This document shows, in pieces, positions 26,995 to 35,161 of a stretch of 64,000 nucleotides of DNA. The DNA is from Verrucomicrobiia bacterium (GTDB lineage Bacteria; Verrucomicrobiota; Verrucomicrobiia; Limisphaerales; DASXHY01). The stretch lies in contig DASPIL010000037.1 of the NCBI GenBank assembly GCA_035629175.1, positions 1-64,000 of the forward strand, given 5' to 3'. A program made the translations under genes and the position numbers. The notes below the pieces were generated by a model, which made no database searches, was not told the origin of the DNA, and saw only the letters and a list, made by a program, of their open reading frames with translations. How positions within the stretch are numbered: the stretch's first letter is position 1; each line of letters begins with the position of its first letter.

Positions 26995-27348
26995 TTACAG
27001 GGCCGCTTCCTGTCGTGTGCGCTTGGTCCGGGCAGCCACCTTGTGCTTGCGCGCCTTCTTCTTGCTCTGGCGTTTGCGAATCTGCTGTTCAATTTTTTTG
27101 GCGACGAGATCAATGGCGGCGTAGAGGTCACTCTCGCGATCTTCAGCGAACAGGTCGGGTCCCCGCACCCCAAGGCGGATTGAGCAGGAAAATTGTTTTT
27201 CGGGCGCGCGCGTGCGGTCGTGTTCCAGGGTCACGCGGGCGTCGACGGCCCAACGATCGAAATGTTCCAGCTTGTCGAGCTTCGCGAGCACATGATCTTC
27301 AATGGCCTTGGTCAGCGTCACGTTGTGCGTCGAAAGGATCAATTTCAT
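26995..27348 (-). CDS. hpf: Ribosome hibernation-promoting factor, short form
   Basis: Binds the 30S decoding region and helps inactivate or dimerise ribosomes in stationary phase. The 117-residue product has the family pattern MKLILSTHNVTLTKAIEDHV, the LEHDRT strand, and DLYAAIDLVAKKIEQQI, followed by a strongly basic tail (KKKARKHKVAARTKRTRQ). It lacks the extra C-terminal domain of long HPF, so it is of the short HPF/YfiA kind, with a longer basic tail. The ATG at 27348 was chosen because homology begins there; the open frame upstream of it has no conserved content and overlaps the divergent parA start. Confidence 0.9.
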   Translation of the reverse strand: MKLILSTHNVTLTKAIEDHVLAKLDKLEHFDRWAVDARVTLEHDRTRAPEKQFSCSIRLGVRGPDLFAEDRESDLYAAIDLVAKKIEQQIRKRQSKKKARKHKVAARTKRTRQEAAL

Positions 27349-27484
27349 ATCCAGAGGATGCAGCCCGTCCGGGTCAAAATCCAGTGAAAGGTTTTCAAGG
27401 CACCACGGGAATTGCGCCCGGTTGACAAGACGCAAACTTTCATCGCTGCTTGAATCAAACCGCTCGTTCCATAACATCTGGTGC

Positions 27485-28264
27485 GTGCCTACCAAAGTCG
27501 TTGCGGTTGCGAATCAGAAGGGCGGAGTGGGGAAAACCACGACCGCCGTGAATCTTTCCGCATGCCTCGCGGCCATGGGCAATCGCATTCTGCTCTTCGA
27601 TCTGGATCCCCAGGCGAATGCCACAAGCGGCTTGGGCCTTGAGAAAACCGAAGGGGCCAGCGCCTATCGCGTGCTGCTCGGGGAAGGCACCCTCGCGGAA
27701 AAAATCCGGCCAACGGCCTTTGAACGGCTCAGTGTAATCCCCAGTGAAGTCGACCTGTGCGGCGCGGATCTGGAACTCGCGCGGGCGGAAAACTATCTCA
27801 ACCGCGTATCACAGTCTCTCCAGCCCATCCTGGACCAGAAACAATTCGACCTCGTGATGATTGATTGCCCGCCGTCGCTCGGCATTCTGACGATGAACGC
27901 GTTCGCCGCTGCCGACGGATTGCTCGTGCCGCTGCAGTGCGAATATTACGCGCTCGAAGGCATTTCAATGATCAACCGCCTGCTGGGCCAGTTGCGCGAT
28001 AACGGCATCAACCCGCGGCTGGAATTGCTCGGTGTGGTAATGACTATGTTCGACAGCCGCACAAAGCTGTCCAACCAGGTTGTCAGCGAGGTGCGGGAGC
28101 ATTTCGGGGAACGCGTGTTTGAAACGGTGATTCCGCGAAGCACGCGGCTGGCGGAAGCGCCAAGCTTCGGAAAGCCCATCATCCACTACGACAAATACAG
28201 CAGCGGTTCCGCCGCTTACGAGGTGCTGGCGCAGGAGTTCGTGAAACGCGCCGGCCTGGCTTAG
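27485..28264 (+). CDS. parA: ParA/Soj-family ATPase
   Basis: Deviant-Walker-A ATPase used in chromosome segregation or polar positioning. The 259-residue protein starts at a GTG and reads directly into the P-loop ANQKGGVGKTTTAVNL with the signature Lys, then LLFDLDPQANAT, VMIDCPPSLG and the C-terminal Soj region GKPIIHYDKYSSG. It is very close in layout to chromosomal Soj. No parB lies next to it, which is the usual arrangement; the next gene is tyrA. The upstream intergenic region of 136 bp is shared with hpf. A repeat element follows at 28283. Confidence 0.93.
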   Translation: MPTKVVAVANQKGGVGKTTTAVNLSACLAAMGNRILLFDLDPQANATSGLGLEKTEGASAYRVLLGEGTLAEKIRPTAFERLSVIPSEVDLCGADLELARAENYLNRVSQSLQPILDQKQFDLVMIDCPPSLGILTMNAFAAADGLLVPLQCEYYALEGISMINRLLGQLRDNGINPRLELLGVVMTMFDSRTKLSNQVVSEVREHFGERVFETVIPRSTRLAEAPSFGKPIIHYDKYSSGSAAYEVLAQEFVKRAGLA

Positions 28265-28282
28265 CGCAGGTTTCCCAACACG

Positions 28283-28406
28283 CTGTATCGCCGTGCTTCC
28301 AAGCCGGCTGAGTGTCATCTGCCCAAACAGGTTGGAAACCTGTCCGCCCTCCGCAATGGCTGCTACGGAGGACGGGCGACGCAGCAGATTCGAAGGTCTG
28401 CGCTAG
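28283..28406. repeat. Dispersed 124-bp repeat, copy 1
   Basis: This element between parA and tyrA aligns over its full length with 63720-63843 (by eye about 80 % identical, few small gaps). The shared core is GCTGCTACGGAGGACGGGCG followed by CAGCAGA. Inside are two possible hairpins: ACAGGTT with AACCTGT at about 28327-28343, and CTGCT with AGCAG around the core. No terminal repeats or coding capacity are evident. It may be a mobile or REP-like intergenic element of this lineage. Confidence 0.75.
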
Positions 28407-28473
28407 ATCGCTCGCCACAAACTTCGCCACGATCGATTTGCGCTTTGCGGTTTTCATCCTCTATTCTCCCGCT

Positions 28474-29364
28474 GTGCGTTTTCGCAAAGTAACTATCGTG
28501 GGCGTTGGATTGCTTGGCGGCTCGATCGGGCTCGCGATCAAACAGCGCCACCTCGCGGATGAAGTCGCGGGTTACGTGCGTCGTGCCGCTAGCATCGTGG
28601 AATGCGAAAAGGCGGGCGCGCTGGATTACGCCACGAGCGATCTCCTTGCCGCGGTTTCTGGCGCTGACCTCGTGATTCTTTGCACGCCACTTTCCCACAT
28701 GCGGGACCTCACGCGCCAACTGCTCCCGGCCTTGAAACGAGGCTCCGTTGTCACCGACGTCGGCAGTGTCAAAGCCAGCGTGGTCCGGGAGATCGAGCCG
28801 ATTCTCCTGAAGGCCGGCGCGCAATTCATCGCAAGCCATCCCATGGCGGGTGGCGAGAAGAATGGGGTATCGGCCGCGCGGCCCGATCTTTTTGCGAACA
28901 CCGTTTGTGTGGTGACTCCCACGTCCAGGAGCAGTTCCGCTGCACTCCGAAAGGTGGAGCAATTCTGGAAGGCGCTGGGCAGCCGGGTGCTCCGCATGGA
29001 TCCGCGCCTTCACGATGAACTTGTAGCGCGTTCGAGTCATCTGCCACACATCAATGCGGCCGCCCTGGCGAATCTCGTATTGGATCCCAAGCATCCCAAG
29101 GAACAGCCGAAGCTCTGCGCAAACGGTTTTCGCGACAGCACCCGCATAGCGTCGGGTTCGCCAGAAATGTGGCGGGACATTGCGCTTTGCAATCGATCGG
29201 AATTAAGCCGCGCGATTGGCGGCTTCGTAAAGGAACTGGGAAAGGTGCAGCGCGCGTTGAAGAATTCCGATGCCGCCGCGCTGCAGGCGTTTTTTACGCA
29301 GGCCAAACAGCGGCGGGACGGTTGGTGTGCGGCCTGTCCGGCTTCGACGCCGGATTCGCGTTAA
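28474..29364 (+). CDS. tyrA: Prephenate dehydrogenase
   Basis: NAD-dependent oxidative decarboxylation of prephenate to 4-hydroxyphenylpyruvate in tyrosine synthesis. The 296-residue protein has a Rossmann GVGLLGGSIG motif at its N-terminus, then LVILCTPLSHM, VVTDVGSVK and IASHPMAGGEKNGV, whose His belongs to the active site, and SSHLPHINAAALAN. The GTG start at 28474 puts the first strand four residues in; no ATG fits. It begins an operon-like run with aroA, cmk and plsC with gaps of 44 bp, 40 bp and a 4-bp overlap. Confidence 0.94.
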   Translation: MRFRKVTIVGVGLLGGSIGLAIKQRHLADEVAGYVRRAASIVECEKAGALDYATSDLLAAVSGADLVILCTPLSHMRDLTRQLLPALKRGSVVTDVGSVKASVVREIEPILLKAGAQFIASHPMAGGEKNGVSAARPDLFANTVCVVTPTSRSSSAALRKVEQFWKALGSRVLRMDPRLHDELVARSSHLPHINAAALANLVLDPKHPKEQPKLCANGFRDSTRIASGSPEMWRDIALCNRSELSRAIGGFVKELGKVQRALKNSDAAALQAFFTQAKQRRDGWCAACPASTPDSR

Positions 29365-29408
29365 GTCTTCTTCGTGTCGATATCACTCACCGCTTACAAT
29401 CGCATCCA

Positions 29409-30704
29409 GTGCTTCCGAACCTGATTGAAATTGTTCCGCTCGAAAAGTCCGTGCAGGCCGAGATCACTGTTCCCGGTTCCAAAAGCATTACGAACCGTGC
29501 CTTGATCCTCGCTGCGCTCGCGGAAGGCGAGGTGAAACTCGAGGGCGCTCTTTGGAGTGAGGACACGCAGATCATGGTGGAATGCCTGCAGGAACTGGGC
29601 TTCATGGTCGACGTGCGGCCCGACGCGAATGAATCCTGCAACCGCACGATCACCGTTTATGGCCAGAGTGGCGAAGTTCCGCCGGGCGGAACGGAATCGC
29701 AGCCTCTGGAACTGTTTGTGGGCAACGCCGGAACGGCAGCGCGATTTCTCGCTGCGTTCGTCTGCCTCGGCCGCGGCGTATATCGCCTGCATGGAATCGA
29801 ACGCATGCACGAGCGGCCGCAGGCAGCGTTGTTCAGCGCGCTGCGTGAACTCGGGTATCGCATCGAAGCCGAGAAGGGGAACGAGCGCCTGCCCGTAAGG
29901 ATCTGGGGCGACTTTGCAACGGGACAGCAGGGTGATGATGGAACCCGCAACGCCCTCCGACGCGCATGCCGGGTAAGCATTGAACAAAGCTCCCAGTTCG
30001 CGTCGGCACTTTTGCTGTGCGCGAGCGAAGGACAGTGGAAGGTGGAAATTGTGGGGGAGAACGCGGAGGAATCTCCCTATGTGGCGATGACATCAAAGCT
30101 CATCGAAGCCTTCCCGCGACAGGGTGGACGTTTTGTGATCGAGCCTGATGCGTCGAGTGGGAGTTATTTCTGGGACCTGGAGCCGAATCGCGTTTCAGTA
30201 GCCCGCTGGCCGAAATCTGGTTGGCAGATTGATCAACGTTTTCCGTTGTTTACCGGGATCAAAACGGCGATCTCGCGAATCAATGACCTGGGCGACAGCA
30301 TCATGACGGCGATTGTCATTGCGCCCCTCCGATCCGAGCCTGTGCAGTTCACGGACCTCGGCCGCCTGCGCGTCCAGGAATGTGAACGCGTGGTTGCCCT
30401 TCGAACCGAACTGACAAAGTGCGGCGCGAAGGTCATCGAGGAAGGTGATACACTGACGGTGTATCCATCGACGCTTCACGGCGCGGAAATCGAGACGTAC
30501 AACGACCATCGCATGGCCATGTGTTTCGCGATTCTGGGATTGAAAGTTGCGGGGATTAAAATTAAAAACCCGGCCTGCGTGAAGAAGACGTTTCCCAATT
30601 TTTTCCAGAAACTCGCCGCCGCTCCGCCGCACGGGCTCGGTGCAACCGTTCTGAACGCAGCGACAGGTGAAGGCCTCACTCATGAACAATTATTTGCGCA
30701 TTGA
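29409..30704 (+). CDS. aroA: 3-phosphoshikimate 1-carboxyvinyltransferase (EPSP synthase)
   Basis: Transfers enolpyruvate from PEP to shikimate-3-phosphate in the shikimate pathway. The 431-residue protein has VPGSKSITNRALILAALAEG, the LFVGNAGTAARFLAA motif, HGIERMHERP, SSQFASALLL and the C-terminal TYNDHRMAMCFAILGL. The GTG start at 29409 gives the canonical beginning close to the PGSKS motif. The gene sits with tyrA in an aromatic amino acid operon. The NAGTA and ERMHERP motifs are those of an ordinary AroA; whether it belongs to the glyphosate-sensitive class cannot be judged by eye. Confidence 0.96.
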   Translation: MLPNLIEIVPLEKSVQAEITVPGSKSITNRALILAALAEGEVKLEGALWSEDTQIMVECLQELGFMVDVRPDANESCNRTITVYGQSGEVPPGGTESQPLELFVGNAGTAARFLAAFVCLGRGVYRLHGIERMHERPQAALFSALRELGYRIEAEKGNERLPVRIWGDFATGQQGDDGTRNALRRACRVSIEQSSQFASALLLCASEGQWKVEIVGENAEESPYVAMTSKLIEAFPRQGGRFVIEPDASSGSYFWDLEPNRVSVARWPKSGWQIDQRFPLFTGIKTAISRINDLGDSIMTAIVIAPLRSEPVQFTDLGRLRVQECERVVALRTELTKCGAKVIEEGDTLTVYPSTLHGAEIETYNDHRMAMCFAILGLKVAGIKIKNPACVKKTFPNFFQKLAAAPPHGLGATVLNAATGEGLTHEQLFAH

Positions 30705-30744
30705 TGATTTCGTCGCGCCGACGATTCAATGAGCCTGCTCTGAA

Positions 30745-31410
30745 TTGAAGAACAACATTGTCATTGCAATCGATGGCACAAGCGCCAGCGGAAAGAGCAC
30801 CAATGCGAAGCTCATCGCAAGGTCGCTCGGATTCGTGTACGTCGATACAGGCGCGATGTATCGCACGCTGGCCTGGTACTGCCTTCAGCAGCGCGTGGAT
30901 GTCCACGACGAGAAGGCTGTCGCTGCCGCGTGTCGCAAGTGGAAGACGCGTTTGGAATGCGCCGAGGTTGCGGGGTGCGCAGCAGTGCGACTGTTGGTGG
31001 ACGGTTACTTCCCAGAAAAAGAAATCCGCACCCGGGAGACTGCCGCCGCGGTACCCCATGTGGCCGCCGTTCCAAAAGTGCGTGACTGGATGAAGAAGAC
31101 GCAGCGGGACTGTATTCAATTTGGCAGTCTTGTGATGGAAGGTCGCGACATCGGAACCAACGTGTTTCCTGAGACCGATTTCAAATATTACCTGGATGCC
31201 GGACTGGCAGAGCGGTTGCGTCGGCGCGAAGCGGATGGCGTTCAGGAAAACCTCGCCGCGCGGGATCAGCGCGACAGCCAGCGCGCGGCGGCGCCACTGA
31301 TGGTCGCGCTCGGTGCAAAGGTGATCGACAACTCCGGGCAGACGCCTGACGAAACGAGTGGCTTGATCATTGCCGATATCCGCCAGCGCATCGCGGATAG
31401 TGGACAATGA
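30745..31410 (+). CDS. cmk: Cytidylate kinase
   Basis: Phosphorylates CMP and dCMP with ATP in the cytoplasm. The 221-residue protein has IAIDGTSASGKST as the P-loop, YVDTGAMYRTLAWY, an MEGRDIGTNVFP motif and RLRRREADG. The start is a TTG at 30745: an in-frame TGA lies at 30730-30732 and no ATG or GTG occurs between, so the unusual start is forced. It follows aroA by 40 bp and its stop overlaps the plsC start by 4 bases. The aroA-cmk order is common in bacteria. Confidence 0.94.
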   Translation: MKNNIVIAIDGTSASGKSTNAKLIARSLGFVYVDTGAMYRTLAWYCLQQRVDVHDEKAVAAACRKWKTRLECAEVAGCAAVRLLVDGYFPEKEIRTRETAAAVPHVAAVPKVRDWMKKTQRDCIQFGSLVMEGRDIGTNVFPETDFKYYLDAGLAERLRRREADGVQENLAARDQRDSQRAAAPLMVALGAKVIDNSGQTPDETSGLIIADIRQRIADSGQ

Positions 31411-32060
31411 ATCCGGTTTACTACATTGGCTGGTCGTTGTTCCGTCTGATTTACGCCACCTATTTTCGCTGGCGCGTGTTTCATCCCGAGCGCGTTCCGT
31501 TGAAAGGCCCGGTGATCCTGGCGGCGAATCACGCCAGCTACATCGACCCGCCTCTCGTTGGCGCAGGCATTCATCGAGGCATCAATTACCTGGCACGCGA
31601 AAGCCTGTTTCGCTTTCCTGTCATGGGATGGGTGTTGCGCAAATGGAACGCGGTGCCCGTCGACCGCGATGGCGGCGGGGCAAGAGGCTTGAAGGCCATC
31701 CTGGATCGGTTGCTGGCAGGCGGCGCGATCATTCTGTTCCCGGAAGGAACCCGAACTCCCAATGGAAAGCTGCAACCCGCGCGATCGGGGATTGGATTGA
31801 CAGTGATCAAGTCGAAGGCGGTCGTTATCCCCGTGCGAGTGTTCGGAACGTATGAAGCCTACGGGCGCCATATGAAATTCCCGCTGCCGGGACCTATTGC
31901 AGTGAAGTACGGCCGGCCCATGAAGTTTGAATCGCTGCGCGCCGAAGCGAAGACATGCTCGAAGGAGCGCCTGAAGCAGATTTACCAGGAAGTGGCCGAC
32001 CAGTTGATGTCGGAGATCGGCAAGCTTCAGCCGAGCTGGGATCGCGACAAATTTCCGTGA
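31407..32060 (+). CDS. plsC: 1-acyl-sn-glycerol-3-phosphate acyltransferase
   Basis: Membrane-associated enzyme that acylates lysophosphatidic acid to phosphatidic acid. The 217-residue protein has the family boxes NHASYID (the NHX4D catalytic motif), FPEGTRTPNGK and a central AVPVDRDGG block. An N-terminal hydrophobic segment probably anchors it. Its ATG overlaps the cmk stop (ATGA), so translation is likely coupled. With plsY at 9.7 kb, two of the three PlsXYC steps of phospholipid synthesis are in this window. Confidence 0.94.
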   Translation: MNPVYYIGWSLFRLIYATYFRWRVFHPERVPLKGPVILAANHASYIDPPLVGAGIHRGINYLARESLFRFPVMGWVLRKWNAVPVDRDGGGARGLKAILDRLLAGGAIILFPEGTRTPNGKLQPARSGIGLTVIKSKAVVIPVRVFGTYEAYGRHMKFPLPGPIAVKYGRPMKFESLRAEAKTCSKERLKQIYQEVADQLMSEIGKLQPSWDRDKFP

Positions 32061-32117
32061 GGGGTTGCGCCTGATGAAGCCATGGCGCGTTCCGATTCCT
32101 CATTTTCTGATCAAGCC

Positions 32118-32450
32118 CTAGATGCCGAGGTTCGACAACGTCTGGCTGATGTTGTTGACGATCTGCACGAGTTGCGGGTGCGACTTTTCAAACCCTTCGA
32201 CAGAGCGCGACATGCCACGCAAGGAAAGGTCCAGCAATTCCGGATTTTGTTTGGTGCGGGTCGCTTCGTGGGCGGAGCGTTCAGCGAATCCGGCGATGCT
32301 TTCTGCCTGTTCTCGTTCGGTTTCAGGCACGCTCGCGATCTCCGCCTTCAAGGTGCCGAGCAACTGCAACAACTCGGCCTTGCGCTCGCTCGTGATCGAC
32401 TCTGCGCCTTTAATCTTTCCTTCAATCTTCTGGATGGTGTCATCGATCAT
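32118..32450 (-). CDS. DUF4404-like small helical protein
   Basis: A 110-residue, mostly helical, soluble protein with no signal peptide. Heptad-like segments (IDDTIQKIEGKIKGAESITSE and RKAELLQLLGTLKAEI) and a C-terminal stretch HPQLVQIVNNISQTLSNLGI give the look of the DUF4404 family, whose function is unknown. The start at 32450 gives MIDDTIQK; the open frame extending upstream to 32786 runs into the GH115 gene on the other strand and is not conserved in style. It is convergent with plsC. Confidence 0.7.
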   Translation of the reverse strand: MIDDTIQKIEGKIKGAESITSERKAELLQLLGTLKAEIASVPETEREQAESIAGFAERSAHEATRTKQNPELLDLSLRGMSRSVEGFEKSHPQLVQIVNNISQTLSNLGI

Positions 32451-32551
32451 GGTTGCTCCGTTCTGAGGAAAACATAGCGGTGTATTGCGACAGGGCAAGG
32501 TGCGTTTGAGCAATGAGCCGCGCGCGGGCGCAACTCGACCTATCTCGCCCG

Positions 32552-32582
32552 CCCGCTCCTCCACTCCAAGTGGAAGAGAGGG
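32552..32582. repeat. Dispersed hairpin repeat, copy B
   Basis: Bases 32552-32565 pair with 32569-32582 around a CCA loop. The layout is the same as copy A at 169-199, and the inner-stem G-C pair of copy A is an A-T pair here, a compensatory change. Two mismatches interrupt the stem. It lies between the DUF4404-like and GH115 genes. Confidence 0.65.
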
Positions 32583-32631
32583 AGACATTTCACGGGCTTG
32601 TCTTCGCAATGAGCTCCGCACAGGCTGGCTC

Positions 32632-35148
32632 ATGCAGAATAGCACTGGACCGTTTTCTCCTGCGTTGCGCCTGCTGACGCTTTTCAAAATCGCCGCTGCA
32701 GTTTCCTTCACCGCGCCCGCTGCCGATGCGCCGCGCGCGAGCAGCCAGCGAGTGCAACCGGCCGACTTTCCGCTGGTTGCGTCCAATCACGCCGCCGTGA
32801 TTGTGATCGACGAAGCCGACGCGAAGGTGGTGCGGATCGCTGCCGCGTTGCTGGCTGCGGACATTCAGAGCGTAACGGGTTTGCTGCCGCTCGTGACAAA
32901 TGACATCCCGGAATCAGCGAGCAGCCTGGTGGTCATTGGAACAATCGGGAGTTGCCGACACGTTGACGATTTGGTGAGTCGCCAGAAATTTGACATGGAG
33001 GGCATTCGCGGTGGCTGGGAAAGATTCAAGATCGGGACCGTCGAGCAGCCATTTCCTGGAGTTGCAAAAGCGTTGGTGATTGCCGGAAGCGATCGGCGTG
33101 GCGCTGCATACGGCGTCGTTTCGCTGTCGGAGTCCATGGGAGTTTCGCCCTGGCATTGGTGGTCAGATGTGACGCCTTCCCCCCGAACGAATGTGTTCGT
33201 CAGCGCAGATTCCTTCGTGTCCCGCGAACCCTCCGTCCGTTATCGCGGATTTTTCATCAACGACGAGGATTGGGGATTGCAACCATGGGCGGCGCGCACC
33301 TTTGAAGGCGGTTCCAATGAAGTGAAGGATATCGGCCCCAAAACGTATGCGAAGGTTTTTGAGCTCTTGCTGCGGCTCAAGGCCAACACACTGTGGCCTG
33401 CCATGCACGCCTGCACGAAACCGTTCAATTATTATCCCGCAAACCGGCAGCTCGCGGACGATTATGCAATCGTGATGGGTTCATCGCACGCCGAACCCAT
33501 GCTGCGAAACAATGTCGGCGAATGGACGGCCCCTCCTGCGGAGTACAATTACCAGACGCACAGCAACCAGGTGCGAGAATACTGGGAGACACGCGTCAGG
33601 GAAAATGGCAGGTTCGAGAACATCTACACGCTGGGCATGCGAGGCATCCACGATTCACGCATGCAGGGGCCGCGTGGCCGTGGTGAGCAGGTTCAGTTGC
33701 TGCAACAGATTTTCAGCGATCAGCGCGCGCTGCTTGCCAGACATGTGTCGTCCGACGTCGATTCCGTCCCCCAGGTGTTCTGCGCCTACAAGGAGGTGCT
33801 GGATGTGTATCGTGGCGGACTGAAGGTGCCCGATGACGTCACCATCATGTTTCCCGATGATAACTTCGGTTACATCAGGACCTTTGCGACCGCGCAGGAA
33901 CGGCAACGCCGCGGCGGCGCGGGCGTCTACTACCACATTTCCTACCTGGGCCGGCCATTGTCTTACCTCTGGCTGTGCACCACGCCACCGGCGTTGATCT
34001 GGGCCGAGATGACCAGGGCCTACGAACACGGTGCGCAACGCATGTGGATCGTAAACGTTGGCGATATCAAACCCGCGGAAATCGGAACGGAGTTTTTCCT
34101 GAAGCTGGCATGGGATGTACAGCAGTGGCGCGAAGACACTGTGAATCAATTCCTGGCGGGTTGGGCTGCGCGCGAATTCGGGCAGGATGCAGCGCCGGAA
34201 ACTGCCGCGATCATGGAGCAGTTCTATCGCTTGAATCACCAGCGCAAGCCAGAACACCTGCAATGGTGGCTGCCCAACGAGGAGCCGCGCCCGAGTCCCT
34301 GGAGCAATCGCGTCATCGCCGAGCGGCTTGCGGCATTCGACGATTTGGTTGAACGCGTCGAAGCGCTGGCGCGGCGTATTCCAAAGTCAAAGCACGACGC
34401 GTTCTTTCAACTGGTGCGTTACCCCGTCGCCGGTTCGGCCCTCGCCAATCGACGCTACTTTCTGGGTGAGCGCGGCCTGTCTGAAGCAGAGCGCGCGGAT
34501 GCCGAGTTGAGGGAGCTCACCCGCGTTTACAACGAGGAGATTGCGGGCGGCAAGTGGCACGGTTTCATGAGACTCGAACCCGCAGATAACGAATGGCGAG
34601 GGATGCGCATCAGCCGGTGGCAATCACGACAATGGCGCTCGCTGGATTTCACGAACGAACCAACTTCAGCCCCGATCGTCATTGAAGCCGAACAGTTTTC
34701 AACCCAGCGCAAAGGACCATCGGGTGAATGGAGAACGATCGGAGGTCTGGGCCCTTCAGGCGATTCGGTCAGCCTCTTCCCCGTGACGGCCCCGAGCGTC
34801 CCTTTGACAAATGTGTCCACGCACGCTCCGAGGCTGACATACGGCCTTGAGATGAAGTTCGCGGGCGAAGTCGACGTGACAGTCTGGTTGGTTCCAACCT
34901 TTCCCGTGAGCGGGAGCACGTTGCGAATCGCTATGGCTGCGGGAGATGAAACGCCACGCGTTCTGGAAGCGGCGCGGCGCGACGGAACAGCCGAATGGTC
35001 AGCAGGTGTCTTGAACGCAGCCGTACCCGTGAAGACCCGTCTGACGGTCCCGCAGCCAGGCCGAACCCCGCTGCACCTTTACGGAATCGATCCCGGCGTG
35101 GTCGTCGATCGCATCGAAGTTCAATTGCTTCAAGACAACCAGCCCTAA
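32632..35148 (+). CDS. Secreted GH115 alpha-glucuronidase
   Basis: Predicted to remove (4-O-methyl)-glucuronic acid side chains from xylan. The 838-residue protein has a signal peptide (to about residue 32) and the conserved GH115 blocks: YRGFFINDEDWGLQPWA, LLLRLKANTLWPAMHACTKP, GSSHAEPMLRNN, NIYTLGMRGIHDS, MFPDDNFGYIR and the YYHISYLGRP segment. A beta-rich C-terminal region (about 690-838) is the usual GH115 tail domain. The start at 32632 puts the signal peptide at the N-terminus; the frame is open further up but crosses a hairpin repeat. The gene is convergent with blaR1-like, leaving 13 bp between them. Confidence 0.92.
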   Translation: MQNSTGPFSPALRLLTLFKIAAAVSFTAPAADAPRASSQRVQPADFPLVASNHAAVIVIDEADAKVVRIAAALLAADIQSVTGLLPLVTNDIPESASSLVVIGTIGSCRHVDDLVSRQKFDMEGIRGGWERFKIGTVEQPFPGVAKALVIAGSDRRGAAYGVVSLSESMGVSPWHWWSDVTPSPRTNVFVSADSFVSREPSVRYRGFFINDEDWGLQPWAARTFEGGSNEVKDIGPKTYAKVFELLLRLKANTLWPAMHACTKPFNYYPANRQLADDYAIVMGSSHAEPMLRNNVGEWTAPPAEYNYQTHSNQVREYWETRVRENGRFENIYTLGMRGIHDSRMQGPRGRGEQVQLLQQIFSDQRALLARHVSSDVDSVPQVFCAYKEVLDVYRGGLKVPDDVTIMFPDDNFGYIRTFATAQERQRRGGAGVYYHISYLGRPLSYLWLCTTPPALIWAEMTRAYEHGAQRMWIVNVGDIKPAEIGTEFFLKLAWDVQQWREDTVNQFLAGWAAREFGQDAAPETAAIMEQFYRLNHQRKPEHLQWWLPNEEPRPSPWSNRVIAERLAAFDDLVERVEALARRIPKSKHDAFFQLVRYPVAGSALANRRYFLGERGLSEAERADAELRELTRVYNEEIAGGKWHGFMRLEPADNEWRGMRISRWQSRQWRSLDFTNEPTSAPIVIEAEQFSTQRKGPSGEWRTIGGLGPSGDSVSLFPVTAPSVPLTNVSTHAPRLTYGLEMKFAGEVDVTVWLVPTFPVSGSTLRIAMAAGDETPRVLEAARRDGTAEWSAGVLNAAVPVKTRLTVPQPGRTPLHLYGIDPGVVVDRIEVQLLQDNQP

Positions 35149-35161
35149 ACAATTTCCCCTT

